Shown piece after piece: positions 10,014-20,826 of a stretch of 64,000 bases of DNA. The stretch is from NCBI GenBank assembly GCA_035048485.1, contig CM068590.1, forward strand, positions 2,947,093 through 3,011,092. Direction: 5' to 3'. Numbering within the stretch: the stretch's first letter is position 1; each line of letters begins with the position of its first letter. A program made the translations under genes and the position numbers. Below the pieces are notes generated by a model, which saw only the letters and a program-made list of their open reading frames with translations, was not told the origin of the DNA and searched no databases. The stretch is from Pteria penguin. Lineage: Eukaryota; Mollusca; Bivalvia; Pterioida; Pteriidae.

Positions 10014-12617
10014 AAATAGTAGTAGTAGTAGTAGTAGCAGTAGTAGTAGCAGTAGTAGTGGTGGTGGTGGTGGTATTTCTATGTTTTTGCACTTGAAATA
10101 AAAATTAATTTAAATTGACAACGGTATTGCCGTAAACCACAGATTTAAATACCATTACACAAATGTATATTTATTATAATATGAGAAAACAATACTATTT
10201 TGCTTTTTGTGCCAGACTGATTAAGGCAGTCTTCGATGAGTATTTACCAAAAATTAAGATACACGCAAACTGTCCAAAGTTTGATATAACGGCTGTTTAT
10301 AAATGTTTAGATGTAGGGATTATATACAATTAAGAAAGGGAAAGATTGACAATCGATGATCTCCGAGTTTTCGATTACGCTTTGAAATTTTTAAATATTA
10401 CCATAAGGAGCTCATGACTACGGAGAATTATTAACGTTTCAATCACATAATCTCACTTATGACAAATCAAAGTGCAAATTTGTTTTTCAAGTATTGGAAA
10501 AATATCACTGTTTTTTCTTTGGTTTGTTCACTTGTAATCTTTTTGCTTCAAGTAATCTAAAAAAAATATTCTTCAAATTACGTGCCTAAAAAATTGCGCT
10601 TAAAGTTAAGATTTTATGAAGAAAACCCCCCGGAAACTTGAAAATAGCCTATTCTACTTAGAAGTGAAACTGTTTTTGTCGATAATGTACCCTATGGGAG
10701 CAGGATTTGCCAATCTTTTACCGAATACCAGGTTACGCGGTTATTATAGACATGCATCTCACAGTTGCTTACTCTAAAATTTAGCTGTTTAAATTCACGT
10801 TATATGGGTTCATGTGATATTATTTAACGTACTATTTATGCATAGAGAAGAAATACAGTTGTCTTCAATTCCCATATACATGTACTCGGGGCATAAAATG
10901 ACAGTAAAGCATGTAAATGATGATATATTTAGTGTAATACGTCTATTTTCTTATTAATCATGTATAAGACAAATGATATAATTATAATATGGGGGTTTTT
11001 TTTTAAAGACAAAACAAAAAAATTAACATTTATAGATATTTCAGTGACTTACTTTCGCTCACAGCTTTAGATAAACATCCATACACAGAGCTACAATACT
11101 GATAATCCAAGCATATACACTGTTGTCTGCATCTATATCCATAGAAACCATGCCCACAATTGTATTTGCAGTTCACTCCAGTCTTGCCTGCTGGGCATTC
11201 TAAAAGTGCAATAAAATATCTTAAATAAAAAGTATAGTATGTTCTTCATTACTTGTATGAATGAAAAACAAAACCTCTTAAATTTTTATCAAATGATATT
11301 TAATATGAATATGTTATCCTTATTATTTCAAAATCGACAGAAATGCAACAACAAACTTATCCGGATAACGTTATAATTTATTCGATTCTATAATATTCTC
11401 TTTTTTTCGCTCTATACATTATTTCATCGTAAAAGAAAATCTCAGTTTTGGATATCCTCAAATACTTACATTTGGTATCTGCGGTAAATAAAAAATATTT
11501 AAGTTACAGAAATATGATTAAATATTTATATTGACACTTAAGCAAGACAAAGACAAAACAAAAGAGAAAACAGAAGACATCTGACAAGTTGCATGACACA
11601 AATCACCAAGGACCTGCATACAAAAAAATGATAATAGTAGAATATACAAGGAACAACATTACAAAAATATTCGATTGTGCTGCGGTTACAATACCGACTT
11701 CGGACGGTCAATTGAAGTAACAAACGTCACTCATTTGGTGTGGTTAAACATAAATATAGAAAAAAAAACCAAAGCAAAGCGGGAAAAGAAAATCTAAAAA
11801 TGACTAGAAAAATTGAAAAAAAAAAATTGTTTCATCAAAATCTCTTCAGATAAAACTGAAAATATTTTACATACATTTTCTTTAGGAAGACCCACATCCA
11901 CATGCACATCGGAGTCATTTATTGATATCAATTATATTCCCATCCATCACCCCCCCCCCCCAAAAGAAAAGAAAAGAAAAAAAAGAAAGAAAGAAAAAAA
12001 AAAGAAATAAATCACAGAACAGATTTTTTATGAATGAAGGGTATCATGATAGAAAAAGATAAAATGTAGTTCATTCAATGTGATACACTGCACAAGCATT
12101 TTGCGTACAAATTGACGCTGTGGTGACGTTTTAATTTTTTTGAGTGACACTTACCGTAACAATTGCCTTCTACGGCCATCGAGTTGTTACAACACACTGT
12201 AAAGCTACAAGGATTAAAATATGTCAAATAGATGACTGTAGTAATGAGTAGATTGATTTTAAGAACGTTTTTAGATCATTGTAATGTATAATTTTGTGTC
12301 TACCGACTTTTAGATCTACATTCTTGAATTTATGTGTTTAACATGTATCATCTGTCACATGTAGCTATATAGGCATTAGGTTTTACTTCATTTGAGTAGG
12401 CACTATGGTAAAAATGACATTATGCACAGGTTTACTATGGTAATTTATCAATCATATACGTACAAATCTTCTTTCGAAAGCAAAACATCAATAAATACGT
12501 CAATAGAAATCATATATAGAAATACCTGTCATTGCGATGGCATGATTCTACCCTTCTGAGTGTAGGTATAGTTGCGACAGACCACCTGGTAAGTAAAACC
12601 AAACTCACAACATACAT
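6600..12617 (-). CDS. EGF-repeat single-pass membrane protein, unit A, five exons (MEGF/SREC-like)
   Basis: Model: complement of joined exons 6600-7603, 8495-8641, 11053-11199, 12155-12204 and 12526-12617. They total 1440 nt and give 479 residues; all phases match and all introns have GT-AG ends. Order: signal peptide (1-18), a cysteine-containing module with CCNNSMAVEGNCY (33-47), two EGF-like units from two 147-nt phase 1-1 exons (48-96, 97-145), a linker, a membrane segment (about 191-211, LSIVLYLSTVIIASLLSFYL), basic stop-transfer KR, and twelve 14-residue coiled-coil repeats (about 228-400). The tail ends with a YESL motif. Such proteins in bivalves resemble MEGF10/11 and scavenger receptors that bind particles or cells; that role is inferred from the family. 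The gene faces the NHL gene tail-to-tail. Additional upstream untranslated exons are possible. Confidence 0.8.
6842..7361 (-). repeat. 42-bp coding minisatellite (12 copies) in exon 5, unit A
   Basis: Each 42-bp unit encodes 14 residues, consensus QDQHDALELEQTIV, equal to two heptads with hydrophobic residues spaced for a coiled coil. Twelve QDQH units are present here; the paralogue at 52749-53276 has one. Because the period is a multiple of three, the plus strand is also open through the array (6858-7418), which is a shadow. Confidence 0.95.
7604..8494 (-). other. EGF gene A intron 4 with a decayed EGF exon
   Basis: On the minus strand about 8240-8362 reads as a degraded EGF exon: an NENYYPDTLRINCTNTG-like translation, then a stop and no clean splice sites. 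Related decayed copies occur at 32795-32895 (B) and 53600-53720 (C). A block at about 7905-8075 is another copy of the ~190-bp repeat family, absent from the matching place in B and C. Confidence 0.55.
8495..8641 (-). CDS. EGF gene A, exon 4: second EGF-like unit
   Basis: 147 nt, phase 1 on both sides. Acceptor TTTTTGTAG, donor GTATTT. Encodes CSNGKRGSGCKEHCSPDTYG, then VNCTNTCKCDPYEYCN and GCREF, a laminin/EGF-like pattern of eight or more cysteines. Confidence 0.85.
8765..9612 (+). repeat. Degenerate tandem repeat with AGGTCA half-sites, unit A
   Basis: Roughly 100-320-base spaced copies of a block containing GGTCACAGTGACCTA, GGTACATGACACATCC and CATGATGCATCAACATG. Two copies contain the perfect inverted repeat AGGTCACAGTGACCT (8937-8951 and 9258-9272). 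Unit B has a diverged version at 33300-34150. It lies in intron 3 of the EGF gene. Confidence 0.8.
9820..9897 (+). mobile_element. SINE 3' tail remnant, unit A
   Basis: The block GGCAGATGCCGTCACCATAT followed by a GAGTGACGTAAAACATTAAT tail matches the 3' part of the tRNA-derived SINE family seen at 21490, 44298 and 59389 (in reverse there). No tRNA-like head is recognisable; poly-C and poly-G tracts sit upstream. Equivalent remnants are at 34371-34447 and 54162-54240. Confidence 0.6.
9968..10074 (+). repeat. (TAG)n/(TGG)n microsatellite, unit A
   Basis: About 30 TAG triplets with CAG and AAATAG interruptions, ending in TGG triplets. Unit B has a shorter tract at 34523-34576; unit C has a rearranged one at 54336-54472. 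Confidence 0.95.
10075..11052. other. EGF gene A intron 3 sequence, nothing recognised
   Basis: AT-rich intron, well conserved with 34577-35557 (B) and less so with 54473-55230 (C). No open frame or repeat identified. Confidence 0.5.
11053..11199 (-). CDS. EGF gene A, exon 3: first EGF-like unit
   Basis: 147 nt, phase 1 on both sides, acceptor CTTTTAG, donor GTAAGT. Encodes CPAGKTGVNCKYNCGHGFYG, then YRCRQQCICLDYQYCSSVYG and C. The size equals exon 4, consistent with exon duplication. Confidence 0.85.
11555..11750 (+). repeat. ~190-bp repeat family, single arm, unit A
   Basis: Single copy of the foldback-arm repeat in intron 2: an AGAAGACATCTGACAAG block, a CACCAAGGACCTGCAT block and GTGTGGTTAAACAT at its end. 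In unit C this intron instead carries the retrozyme-like insertion. Confidence 0.6.
12155..12204 (-). CDS. EGF gene A, exon 2
   Basis: 50 nt. Acceptor CCTTGTAG, donor GTAAGT. Using this acceptor rather than the TTTACAG eight bases inside avoids an immediate stop and gives SFTVCCNNSMAVEGNCY, which keeps phase with exons 1 and 3. Confidence 0.8.
12526..12617 (-). CDS. EGF gene A, exon 1: start codon and signal peptide
   Basis: 92 nt, donor CAG/GTATTT. Encodes 30 residues beginning MYVVSLVLLTRWSVATIPTL, a signal peptide with an Arg in the hydrophobic stretch that the unit C copy lacks. The ATG is the first in frame and is conserved with unit C (61051-61053). Confidence 0.75.
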
Positions 12618-13690
12618 CGCAACGAACATTACTCCCAACGTACACAACATCGTACTATCAGAACATTCAATTCACAACATTCACATCTCACGTAACATAT
12701 GTCTATATTTATGTATGTTTCATTGACTTCCTTGTGGTAAATTGAATATGGTTTTGCTATTTTGATCGAGGAAGAAGAAATTTGTCAGGTGGTCAATAAA
12801 AAACATCCATTCTAATAGACGAAGCAGAGATAAAAGCTACGATTGATCCCTGGAAGAACCAGGTATGGGATCAGGTGCCATGGTAGAGTAAGCATTCCCG
12901 CCGTGCTTCCATGTGAGTTTTGAGCTAGTATAACTCATAGTCATAGAAGAGGTTAACAGTAAGACCGTAGTCACAATCGGAAAAGAGTCATATGTAAATT
13001 GTGTGAAAAGTCTATAAAGGAGAAAATGGCTGATTTACAAAATACTTACACCTGTATGTCTTTGCACCTGCTGACAAAAAACAACTTATCATATTATCAT
13101 TGTTTGAAAACTACACTATACTGGAGTTCTTGAAACTGTTTTGACCTGTATTAGTACGAATGTTGAAACCCCAGTTTTGAAAGACAAGATCCTACTTGCC
13201 CATAGTTGTGTGCTACTTCAATTTAAGCATCGATAAAAATGATTGGCTTCCTCAATTTCACAAAAATAAATTTAAATCACATTTGATATCAAATTCTAAT
13301 TATTGATCTATCCCTGTGGTTTCTAACATATTACGTCCGCTGCTACTACAGGCAAAAACCATGTTTTAAATTATGTAATATTTTGTCGTAAAGTATATTA
13401 CATTTGGTTGATCTAGAATCCTAGCAAAGTCATTGAAAATTCCGTTTGAGAAATTTGGAAGCTAACCAAGTCTCTACTTTGGATTTTCGTTACTAAATAC
13501 CACTCTACCCCATGACTCAATGAAAACGAAGTTGTCACTCTGACGTTAGTGTTTCAACAGAGAATTTAAATCATACCTCTGTACTTCACTTACATCTGGC
13601 TTTTCCTCAAAGAAACAATATGATGATTATTATTGGGATTCCTATGGCCACTGACTGCTATCCCCTTATAACAGCTTTATTTTCATATTA
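12618..13690. other. 5' flank of the EGF gene A, no gene seen
   Basis: Conserved with 35797-36835 in unit B. A single copy of the 50-bp element that is amplified in unit C lies at about 12860-12935 (GGGATCAGGTGCCATGG core). Two minus-strand GTAAGT-like donors (near 13050 and 13590) could mark untranslated exons, but no support exists. Confidence 0.4.
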
Positions 13691-13697
13691 TTATAAG

Positions 13698-13970
13698 AAG
13701 GAATGTAAAGATGATGGATAAATCCAAACAACAAGTCCAAAAATCATGAAACCATAGGACATACAAAATCAGTGAAAATGAAAAACAAATGGAAAATAAC
13801 AAAATATGTCTACTTGAAGAGCATATGTGAACCCCTGTGATGGAGTGAGATCAGGTGCCCGGGGAGAGTGAGCATCTCCTGCTTGCTAGCAACACCCGTC
13901 ACATATACCCCGTAGAAAGAGTCAAATCGTGTGAATTCCATATATTTAGGCATACTGTTTAAAACTCAGA
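13698..13970 (-). mobile_element. Penelope-like element pseudo-LTR, unit A
   Basis: Minus-strand copy of the pLTR module: it runs from TGTAAAGATGATGGATAAAT through a block with GGTGTTGCTAGCAAGCAGG on the reverse strand. Other copies: 16124, 19415, 36838, 39990 (inverse), 41350 (inverse), 55285 and 62655. It matches the direct terminal repeats flanking the Naiad-type element. Confidence 0.75.
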
Positions 13971-14119
13971 ACGCATCAATATCATCGATAAGCTCAGTAA
14001 TTAACCTACAACGATGAGTTTGAAAAATATATTACTGACATTTATCTACCAGAACTTCGATTAAACTAACTCTATAATTCTGATAAGAAAACACCTTTCA
14101 AAGACTTCTACTGAAATTA

Positions 14120-15835
14120 TTAACAACAATATGCATACAAATATATGTGATAAACGTGACGACTTTGGATTTCCTACTGTTAATTACCCTGGCATAGATG
14201 GTAATGTCCCTAGACTCCCATCATATGGTATTGATATTAGTCAATTGGTGTGTTTTGGTGGAGCCGTCACTAACGTTTTGCATTTTCACGCCAAATAGTT
14301 TCAAATCACTTGCAAACTTCTGACACAGGCTTATATCAAATTGGGCCTTCATCAAATTCGTACAAAACTTTATTCTATTTCACTCAGAAAATTACACGAT
14401 TTGTACGTATTGTCCACACAACGTATATTTACTGATATAAGCGCTGCAGAGTATAGACTAGATGGCATTATTATGGACATATCGACCGCTAGACGTTATC
14501 TTCCCGTCAAGTCAGATATATTTATGGAAAAATCTAATCGCCCTTACTGAAAATTAAATTTGCAAATAAAGGCATTGATTATTTAAATTTTGGCGAAATT
14601 TTAAATCATAAGTCTGTATTAGAGAAAATACCTCCAATTTCAAAAACAAAGATCCGCCATGTATTTCCTATAGCTACACGCCATCAGTTGCATCCAAAAT
14701 TTATAATTACAAAGGGTTTCTACAGTATCTTGATATTAGCAACCCTGCATGCCACCCTCAACCGTGTGCATGTTCCTCATCTAATTTTGTACATTCTCCT
14801 TGTGGCCATGTCATTACTGGTAAACTTGATATTATTAAAACACCAAATTAAGAAAACTTTTACTTAAAGGTCCAAAATACAGAGAACCCAGATTATTCAC
14901 ATACAGCCAAACTTTTGAGAATATTATCAACTGTTGCAAGGAATATGTTACACGATAGGCGTACAGGTCGACATTCTTTTGGAATGGATAAAATCTATTG
15001 CAGTACTGCTGAGATCAAAAATCAAAACATTACAAGGCTCTGTAAACACCAGATTCGAATCTATTTTTAAAGATCCTGATGTTGTCAGAGATCGTAGCTT
15101 CCTCCAAGAACATTATATAATTACAACAGCAGATAAAGCGTCTAATAATTATAAATTTACTTGTAAGAAATATATTATTTTGACAGCCTAGTGAAAGAAT
15201 TAGGATTAAATTCAGCTCCAGGGAAACCTACTTATACTGTCACAATCTTTTCGGTTTCGGAAGTACAATACGTTTGGTATTGGCACATGTGAATTAAATT
15301 TAGAACTTCCATATTTGTAATGCATTCCAAAAATGTACAAAAATCCTTACAACAAGTGTTCCACAAAATTTGTATCGATGCTACTCACAAAAATATTATC
15401 AGATATTAAATATGGCCTTCATAAGTATTGCAAAACAGTATGTTCCAGAAGTGGAATTAATCAAATGTGGATCCTTAAAAATTCAAAAGAGTTGTTAGAA
15501 CATCTAAAATCAAAAAGTTTTACTAAACTTCACTCCATCAAGTCTTTGACTTTTCGACTCTTTACACAACAATCCCTCATCAGAAATTAAAAGACAGATT
15601 AGGGGAAATTATTCAAAATGCATTTACCAGTAAAAAAGGAAGCCTCAAATTCAAATATATAGTTATAGGCCATGATAAAACTTACTTTGTTGGGGAAAAT
15701 TCTTATTCCAAAAATAAATACACTGAAACAGACGTCATCCAGATGTTGAACTTTCTTATCGATAACATTTTTGTGATGTTAGGAGGAAAGGTTTTTCAAC
15801 AAATTGTCGGCATTCCAATGGGCACTAACTATGAC
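14120..15835 (+). mobile_element. Chimeric Penelope-like remnant, plus strand, unit A
   Basis: Positions 14120-14335 encode the end of a reverse transcriptase from a second, diverged family (CDKRDDFGFPTVNYPGIDG, SYGIDISQLVCFGG). From 14336 the sequence is a decayed Naiad-type copy: post-endonuclease region, CxC linker near 14760-14800, then RT motifs (GLHKYCKTVCSRSGINQMWI; IVGIPMGTNYD). It breaks off at 15835 inside RT motif B. Many stops and frameshifts. Confidence 0.75.
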
Positions 15836-16123
15836 ATGCTCTTACAACGGCATGATTATCGATTGTACTGCAAGAAGAAAGGTAATGAAAATTTCCATAC
15901 GAAACATCAGTCTGTAGAGGGACCCAATACAAGATGTATGGTATTTGTGATGGTCTCGGGATCATACTGTCGATGTCAAAGGCGTATAATTATTTTAGAA
16001 CATGCCGATATGAAATTATCATAACTTTTGACAATCCTTAGATTGTACAATAGATAACCGTAGAAACTGTGACGAGATGAGAGATTCTGCTGGATACGTT
16101 GTTGAAATATATAAATGTCTGAA
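15836..16123. other. Inverted segment relative to unit B
   Basis: This stretch is the near-identical reverse complement of 40195-40502 in unit B. It carries no recognised gene. The break at about 15835 marks an inversion between the two units. Confidence 0.7.
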
Positions 16124-16365
16124 TGTAAAGATGATGGATAAATCCAAACCAGAAGTCCGAAAATCATGAAACCAGAGGACATACAAAATCAGTGAAAATT
16201 AAAACCAAGTGGAAAATAACAAAATATATCTACTTGAAGAGTATATGTGAACCCCTATGATAGAGTGAGATCAGATGCCCTGGGAAAGTGAGCATCTCCT
16301 GCTTGCTAGCAACACCCATCACATATACCCAGTAGAAAGAGTCAAATCGTGTAAATTCCATATAC
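16124..16365 (-). repeat. 3' pseudo-LTR of the Naiad-type element
   Basis: Direct repeat of the pLTR at 19415-19747, same orientation, located at the 3' end of the reverse-transcriptase frame, which ends within or beside it at 16342. Confidence 0.75.
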
Positions 16366-19300
16366 ATGTATATCTATATATGGAGTAATAAGAGTCTCGC
16401 AATGACCGTAGAACTTCCTCAGTGACGATGCTAGTCTAGCACATATATAACCCTGGTTGAGCAGCTTAACTGAAAGTCGCCTAGCCCTCAGAACAAAGTC
16501 ATTGTAATTTGAACATGCTCTGGAATAACGTATTAACTGAGATATGAATACGCCGTATGCGGGCGATGATGGAATGTTGCTACTTATGAAAGGAAAGTTT
16601 GTGATAGCAAAATTGAAATCGTCACGTTTGTCATAGAGTGAGGTGTTCAATTGACCATTAATGTCGAAAGACAACATAATATCTAAATACGAAGTAGAAT
16701 TACTAGTTTCTGTGGTTTCTTTGACCTCCAGTTCACTTGGATAGATGATGCTAAGGTAATCCGCGAATGAAGGATTATTAATTGAAAGCAAGTCATCTAT
16801 ATATCTGTAAGTAAAATTGAAGCCAAGAGCCAATTGTTTTTTTCCTTGCGAAAGCAAAGACTGAATGAACTCAGCTTCGTATGAATAAAGGAATATGTCA
16901 GCCAGAAGCGGAGCACAGTTATTGCCCATTGGAATGCCGACAATTTGTTGAAAAACCTTACCTCCAAACACCACAAAAATGTTATCGATAAGAAAGTTCA
17001 ACATCTGAATGACAGCTGTTTCAGTGTATTTATTTTTGGAATAAGAATTTTCCCTAACAAAGTAAGTTTTATCGTGGCCTATTACTATATATTTGAATTT
17101 GCGGCTTCCGTTTTTACTAGTAAATGCATTTTGAATAATTTCCGCTAATCTGTCTTTTAATTTCTGATGAGGGATCGTTGTGTACAGAGTCGAAAAGTCA
17201 AAAGACTTGATGGAGTGAATTTTAGTAAAACTTTTTGATTTTAGATGTTCTAACAACTCTTTTGAATTTTTAAGGATCCACATTTGATTAATTCCACTTC
17301 TGGAATATACTGTTTCGCAATATCTATGAAGGCCAGATTTAATTTCTGATAATATTTTTGTGAGAAGCATCGATACAGATTTTGTGGAACACTTCGAGGA
17401 ACCAGCGATAAAGCGTTGTTTGTACGGAGTTTTGTGCATTTTTGGAATACAGTACAAATATGGAAGTTCTAAATTCAATTTATTTGAGTCAATACCAAAC
17501 GTATTGAGGACAGATTTATGATTCTCGAGTACTTCCGAAACCGAAAAGTTCGTGAGAGTATAAGTAGGATTTCCTGGAGCTGAATTTAATCCTAATTCTT
17601 TCACTAGGCTGTCAAAGTAATATTTCTTACAAGTAAATGTATAATTATTAGATGCTTTATCTGCTGGTGTAATGATATAATGTTCTTGGAGGAAGGTAAG
17701 TTCTCTGACAACATCAGGATCTTTAAAAATAGATTCGAATCTGGTGTTTACAGAACCTTGTAATTTTTAAATTTTTGATCTCAGCAGTACTGCAATAGAT
17801 TTTATCCATTCCGAAAGAATGTCGACTTGTACTTCCTCTCTTTTTGCCCATCGTGTGGCATATTCCTCGCAGCAGTTCATAATATTCTCAAAATTTTGGC
17901 TCCATGTGAATGATCTGGGTTCTCTGTATTTTGGACCTTTAAGTAAAAGTTCTCTTAATTTAGTGTTTTTAACTATATCGAGATCACCAGTAATGACATG
18001 GCCACAAGGAGAATATACGAAATTAGACGAGGAACATGCACACGGTTGAGAATGGCATGCAGAGTTGCTAAGATCAAGACACTGTAGAAACCCTTTGTAA
18101 TTATAAATTTTGGATGCAACTGATGGTGTGTAGCTATAGGAAATACATGGCGGATCTTTGTTTTTGAAATATGGAGGTATTTTCTCTAAAACAGACTTAT
18201 GATTTAAAATTTGGCCGAAATTTAAATAATCAATGCCTTTATATGCAAATTTAATTTTGATGAAAGGGCGATTAGATTTTTCCATAGAAACATCGGACTT
18301 GACGGGACGAAAAAGTCTAGCGGTCGATATGTCCATAATAATGCCATCTAGTCTATACTCTGCAGAGCTTATATCAGTGAATATACGGTGTCTGGACGAT
18401 ACGTACAACTCGTGTAATTTTCTGAGTGAAATAGAATAAAGTTAAGTACGAATGTGATGAAGGCCCAAAGGTTTATTTATAAATGGCAAAAGAGCATCAA
18501 AGGAAATATTATGTATTTCAGGTTTGTTGTATTTGCGTGTACCATGACTTCGATGCCTCCTCTGGCTTTTGTTGAATAAACCGAGTACGTTAACTGATTG
18601 ACACGCAGGACTAGTGAGATTACCAATACTACTAATATTGTCATTGCATCCATAGGGCGAAGCAGTGCCGAGACGTCTTATCCAGTATTCTTCTCTTTTC
18701 CGGTGAAAAGGAGTGCTCAAATTGGCATTGTTTGTGGGGTGATATATTTTTTCTATAATTCTAATTTTCATTGAGAGAATAGAGTGGTCAGGCTGGTTGA
18801 AGTGGCGATAGAGTAATTGGTTTCCACCACAATTTATTTTGGACCTGTGACCTGATACTCTTGTACGGAGTTGTCCCTTTGTCTCTCCAACATATATTAA
18901 CCCACAGAGTGAACACTCAATACCGTACACAATATTTGAACTCTTACAATTCAAATGGTCAAAACTATGCGTATGAAAGGTATGTTTGGTTAAATTACTC
19001 GTAAAAGAATTGTCTGTAATTAAGATGTTGCAAGTTTTGCAATTTTTGGTCCCGCACGTAGATATTTCACAATCATAAGGGGAGAATTTGTAATCTTTAA
19101 TTACGTCAACTAGTTTAACCTTACAGGGCTTGATGTTTATGAAGCTATCCGCATGTTGATACCAGAGTTCATTATTAGTGCTTACCACAAATGTTTGATT
19201 TCTAATGTCATTTAAGATAATATTGGGGACACCTAAGTTAACTGCTATGCACGTGTCCTTGCACATTACAGTTTGAGGCCTTTTTATAGTGGGCGACGCC

Positions 19301-19473
19301 TCAGCCACTATGGTTTTCTTATTAACATTATCCATATATATATAAAGGACTGCCCGACAAGTGTCCTCGGGGACAAATTGTCCACCAGCAGTGACACATG
19401 GACAGTTGTTGAAATGTAAAGATGATGGATAAATCCAAACCATAAGTCCAAAAATCATGAAACCATAGGACAT
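16342..19473 (-). pseudogene. Naiad-type Penelope-like element polyprotein, two stop codons
   Basis: One minus-strand frame of 1044 codons interrupted only by TAA at 18442-18444 and 17767-17769. Order: pLTR-encoded start, CCHH-type zinc finger (STCGTKNCKTCNIL then HTFHTHSFDH), GIY-YIG endonuclease (IECSLCGLIYVGETKGQLRT near 18880-18930), linker with CxC (CHSQPCACSSSNF near 18030-18060), then RT with LYCIPKMHKTPYKQRFIAGS, SFDFSTLYTTIPHQKL, IVGIPMGNNCAPLLADIFLY and an intact YIDD at about 16800. An N-terminal endonuclease before RT with a CxC linker defines the permuted Naiad/Chlamys clade rather than canonical Penelope. Sister copies here have AAA at both stop positions, so the stops are nonsense changes, not selenocysteine UGA. 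The element would copy RNA into DNA at nicked sites. Confidence 0.85.
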
Positions 19474-19747
19474 ACAAAATCAGTGAAAATGAAAAACAAA
19501 TGGAAAATAACAAAATATGTCTACTTGAAGAGCATATGTGAACCCCTGTGATGGAGTGAGATCAGGTGCCCTGGGAGAGTGAGCATCTCCTGCTTGCTAG
19601 CAACAGCCGTCACATATACCCCGTAGAAAGAGTCAAATCGTGTGAATTCCATATGTATCTATATATGGAGAAGTCGAAGTAGGTAACCTTCTAGTATAGA
19701 AGGTGTCAAATCTGAGTAAAGTGATCGGAATCGGTCTCAGTCCAGAA
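19415..19747 (-). repeat. 5' pseudo-LTR of the Naiad-type element
   Basis: Same module as 16124-16365, extended to about 19747 where host sequence shared with unit B (from 42484) begins. The first about 20 codons of the element's frame lie in it. Just inside, 19362-19402 holds the GTGTCACTGCTGGTGGAC-like module also found in the retrozyme-like unit. Confidence 0.7.
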
Positions 19748-19861
19748 TAGAGAATAACATATAGCATTGGCCAATACATAAATCTAAATACATAGAATAT
19801 ACATGTACACATAAAAAGTTTACATCGACTCATGCGCCACCTAGTTGCTAGGGAAAATTTG

Positions 19862-19990
19862 TTGTAAGTTTGTTCGTAAGTTTTTGTCGTAAGATTTCAC
19901 TTACGAATGCCTTCGTGAAAAGGACTTAAGAACTCTCTTACGAAATTCGTAAGTTAAAAAACTTATGATAATTCGTAAGATTTTTTTTGA
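19862..19990. repeat. Clustered TCGTAAG/CTTACGA inverted motifs
   Basis: Within about 125 bases there are four TCGTAAG and two CTTACGA copies plus near-variants, giving several possible small hairpins. Repeated almost unchanged at 42597-42722. Confidence 0.7.
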
Positions 19991-20288
19991 AAAGGGCTAC
20001 TGTCTTCTTTGTCAACTCAGCTTTCTGGTCATGTAACGACTCATGTGTGTCCGTTTGTCCATTGGTTAACTAGACAAAAGACATGTTCATTATTTAGTTT
20101 AAGGGCATCTACGGCATCTACTTGCAATGCCATTCCGTTAACTATGCTAGCTGGTATGAATAAAAGCAATCCTAGGAATTACAGAGGAATTAGTTTATCG
20201 AGTTGTTGGCTGAATTGTCGGGACAAACAGCAGCGATATGAGGGAAAGACAGGGATGTAATCCTGTCCATCATACCAACCCTACCCCT

Positions 20289-20290
<2 letters not shown>

Positions 20291-20324
<34 letters not shown>
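20291..20324 (+). repeat. (CT)n microsatellite
   Basis: About 17 CT dinucleotides; nearly lost at the matching site near 43045. Confidence 0.95.
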
Positions 20325-20327
<3 letters not shown>

Positions 20328-20656
20328 TTGTCTGCTTCCTAATGTAATGACTGATGCCCGGTATCATGAGTCATTTCGGAATTAATCAGCTTTAGTGCAA
20401 AATTATAACAAAAAATTGTGGATCTACAAAGACTGAAAAGATATATGGATATGTAATCGTATGTGTTACATGGAAATGTAGAAATTTACAACTTCGGGTA
20501 TAGTCGCCACATCAGAAATTGTAAGGTAAATTTTCGGTAATAAAGATACCTTGCATATAAAAAATAAATCTATAAGCATTGTCTGATTATATACAATCAT
20601 TTATACTTTATTTCGTTCACGTAAAGAATGTAAACCAATAAAATTTTAAATTTCCT

Positions 20657-20667
20657 CCTCCTCCTCC

Positions 20668-20701
<34 letters not shown>

Positions 20702-20748
20702 TTTCTTCTTCTTCTTATTGCTGCTTCTTTTTCTTCTTCTTCATCATT

Positions 20749-20825
<77 letters not shown>

Positions 20826-20826
20826 T
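20657..20826 (+). repeat. (TCC)/(CAT)/(TTC) compound microsatellite
   Basis: CTC and CAT triplets, a TTC-rich interruption, then more than 25 CAT triplets. The paralogous tract at 43470-43628 is differently arranged (CAT, AAC interruptions, TTC/GTTC). Confidence 0.95.

Noticed and set aside
16342..19473. Selenocysteine-containing Naiad
   Set aside because: Both interruptions are TAA, not UGA, and sister copies have sense codons there.
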